From contig NZ_SRRT01000009.1 in assembly GCF_004784475.1 (NCBI RefSeq), positions 186,001-250,000 of the forward strand: a stretch of DNA of 64,000 bases. Direction: 5' to 3'. Of this stretch, positions 63,722-64,000 are shown piece by piece. The position numbers and the translations under genes were made by a program. Every line of letters begins with the position of its first letter. Positions within the stretch are counted from its first letter, which is position 1. Below the pieces are notes generated by a model that ran no database searches, was not told the origin of the DNA, and was given only the letters and a program-made list of their open reading frames with translations. Source of the stretch: Streptomyces bauhiniae. Its GTDB lineage: Bacteria > Actinomycetota > Actinomycetes > Streptomycetales > Streptomycetaceae.

Positions 63722-64000
63722 CTACCAGGGCAGCTCCCCGCCCTCGTCCTGCAGCGTCCCCGTAGGACCGTCCGCGCCCAGCGTCGCCAGGCGGACGACG
63801 ACCTTCGCGCTCTCCTCGGGCGACCGCCCGATCCCGAAGTCCGCCGTCATGTCGGTCGCGGTGGTGCCGGGCTCGACCGCGTTGAACTTGATCTCCGGGT
63901 AAGCCTTGGCGTACTGCACCGTCAGCATGGTCGCCGCCGACTTCGACGCGGAGTACAGCAGGGTCGGCAGGCTGAACTCGGGCCGCTCGGGGTTGTTCAC
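63722..64000 (-). CDS. SDR-family oxidoreductase (partial, runs off the window)
   Basis: The C-terminal 92 residues of a short-chain dehydrogenase are present. LLYSASKSAATMLTVQYAKA contains the YxxxK catalytic motif, and FNAVEPGTTATDM is the PG motif after it. The tail GPTGTLQDEGGELPW is typical of the NAD(P)-dependent SDRs that end in a buried C-terminal strand. The N-terminal cofactor part lies beyond the right edge. It directly abuts the GNAT remnant. Confidence 0.85.
   Translation of the reverse strand: MNNPERPEFSLPTLLYSASKSAATMLTVQYAKAYPEIKFNAVEPGTTATDMTADFGIGRSPEESAKVVVRLATLGADGPTGTLQDEGGELPW

Overview
The window comes from a high-GC actinomycete, very probably Streptomyces or a close relative. 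Coding is dense and strongly G/C-biased at third positions. It contains mycothione reductase, a GGGTAC-type stress promoter signature, a DasR-like operator before a family-19 chitinase, and a Streptomyces-type contractile injection system. I saw no rRNA, tRNA, CRISPR array, insertion sequence or integrase.

Layout. (1) About 0-7.1 kb, + strand: a tightly overlapping sugar operon with two GT-B glycosyltransferases, GmhA, bifunctional HldE, a family-9 heptosyltransferase-like enzyme and two tandem family-2 glycosyltransferases. It points to an ADP-heptose pathway feeding a cell-surface glycan. (2) 7.15-12.3 kb, - strand: a formate dehydrogenase operon (FeS subunit, NrfD-like anchor, molybdenum subunit). 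The catalytic gene is read through an in-frame UGA as selenocysteine, with a SECIS hairpin directly after it. (3) 12.4-24.7 kb: a stress/redox accessory block with an Fpg/Nei glycosylase, dehydrogenases, two paralogous small proteins, a reduced Mrp-type antiporter operon without the large MnhA core, and a CDGSH / haem-oxygenase-like / SDR operon. Six GNNT-N14-16-GGGTAC promoters precede these genes. (4) 24.8-34 kb: secreted GH19 chitinase, AsnB, formaldehyde dehydrogenase-type ADH, a PAS-SpoIIE phosphatase, succinate-semialdehyde dehydrogenase and mycothione reductase.

(5) 34-59 kb: a contractile injection system (CIS). On the - strand, in transcription order, it runs: LuxR-type regulator, secreted TolB/DUF11-like protein, DUF4255 cap, AAA+ ATPase, sheath, tube, T4-type hub chaperone-like protein, a 52-residue DUF6760-like protein, a 985-residue disordered protein, second tube protein, LysM adaptor, VgrG spike, PAAR tip, gp25, baseplate J-like, tail protein I and a zinc-ribbon membrane protein. 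On the + strand lie a membrane-anchored protein and a cargo candidate. A DUF4157/nuclease cargo candidate faces it on the - strand. The cargo candidates and the disordered protein share VQR-type motifs.

(6) 59-64 kb: a secreted GH92 mannosidase-like enzyme with a ricin-type lectin tail under a LacI-like palindrome, a DinB-fold protein, SDRs, and two gene remnants (DUF2071-like and GNAT). A third remnant (uracil-DNA glycosylase-like) lies at about 16 kb. All three look like internal-deletion scars.

The parts that most reward attention are the CIS cluster with its two cargo candidates and unexplained disordered protein, the selenoprotein formate dehydrogenase, and the GGGTAC promoter array.
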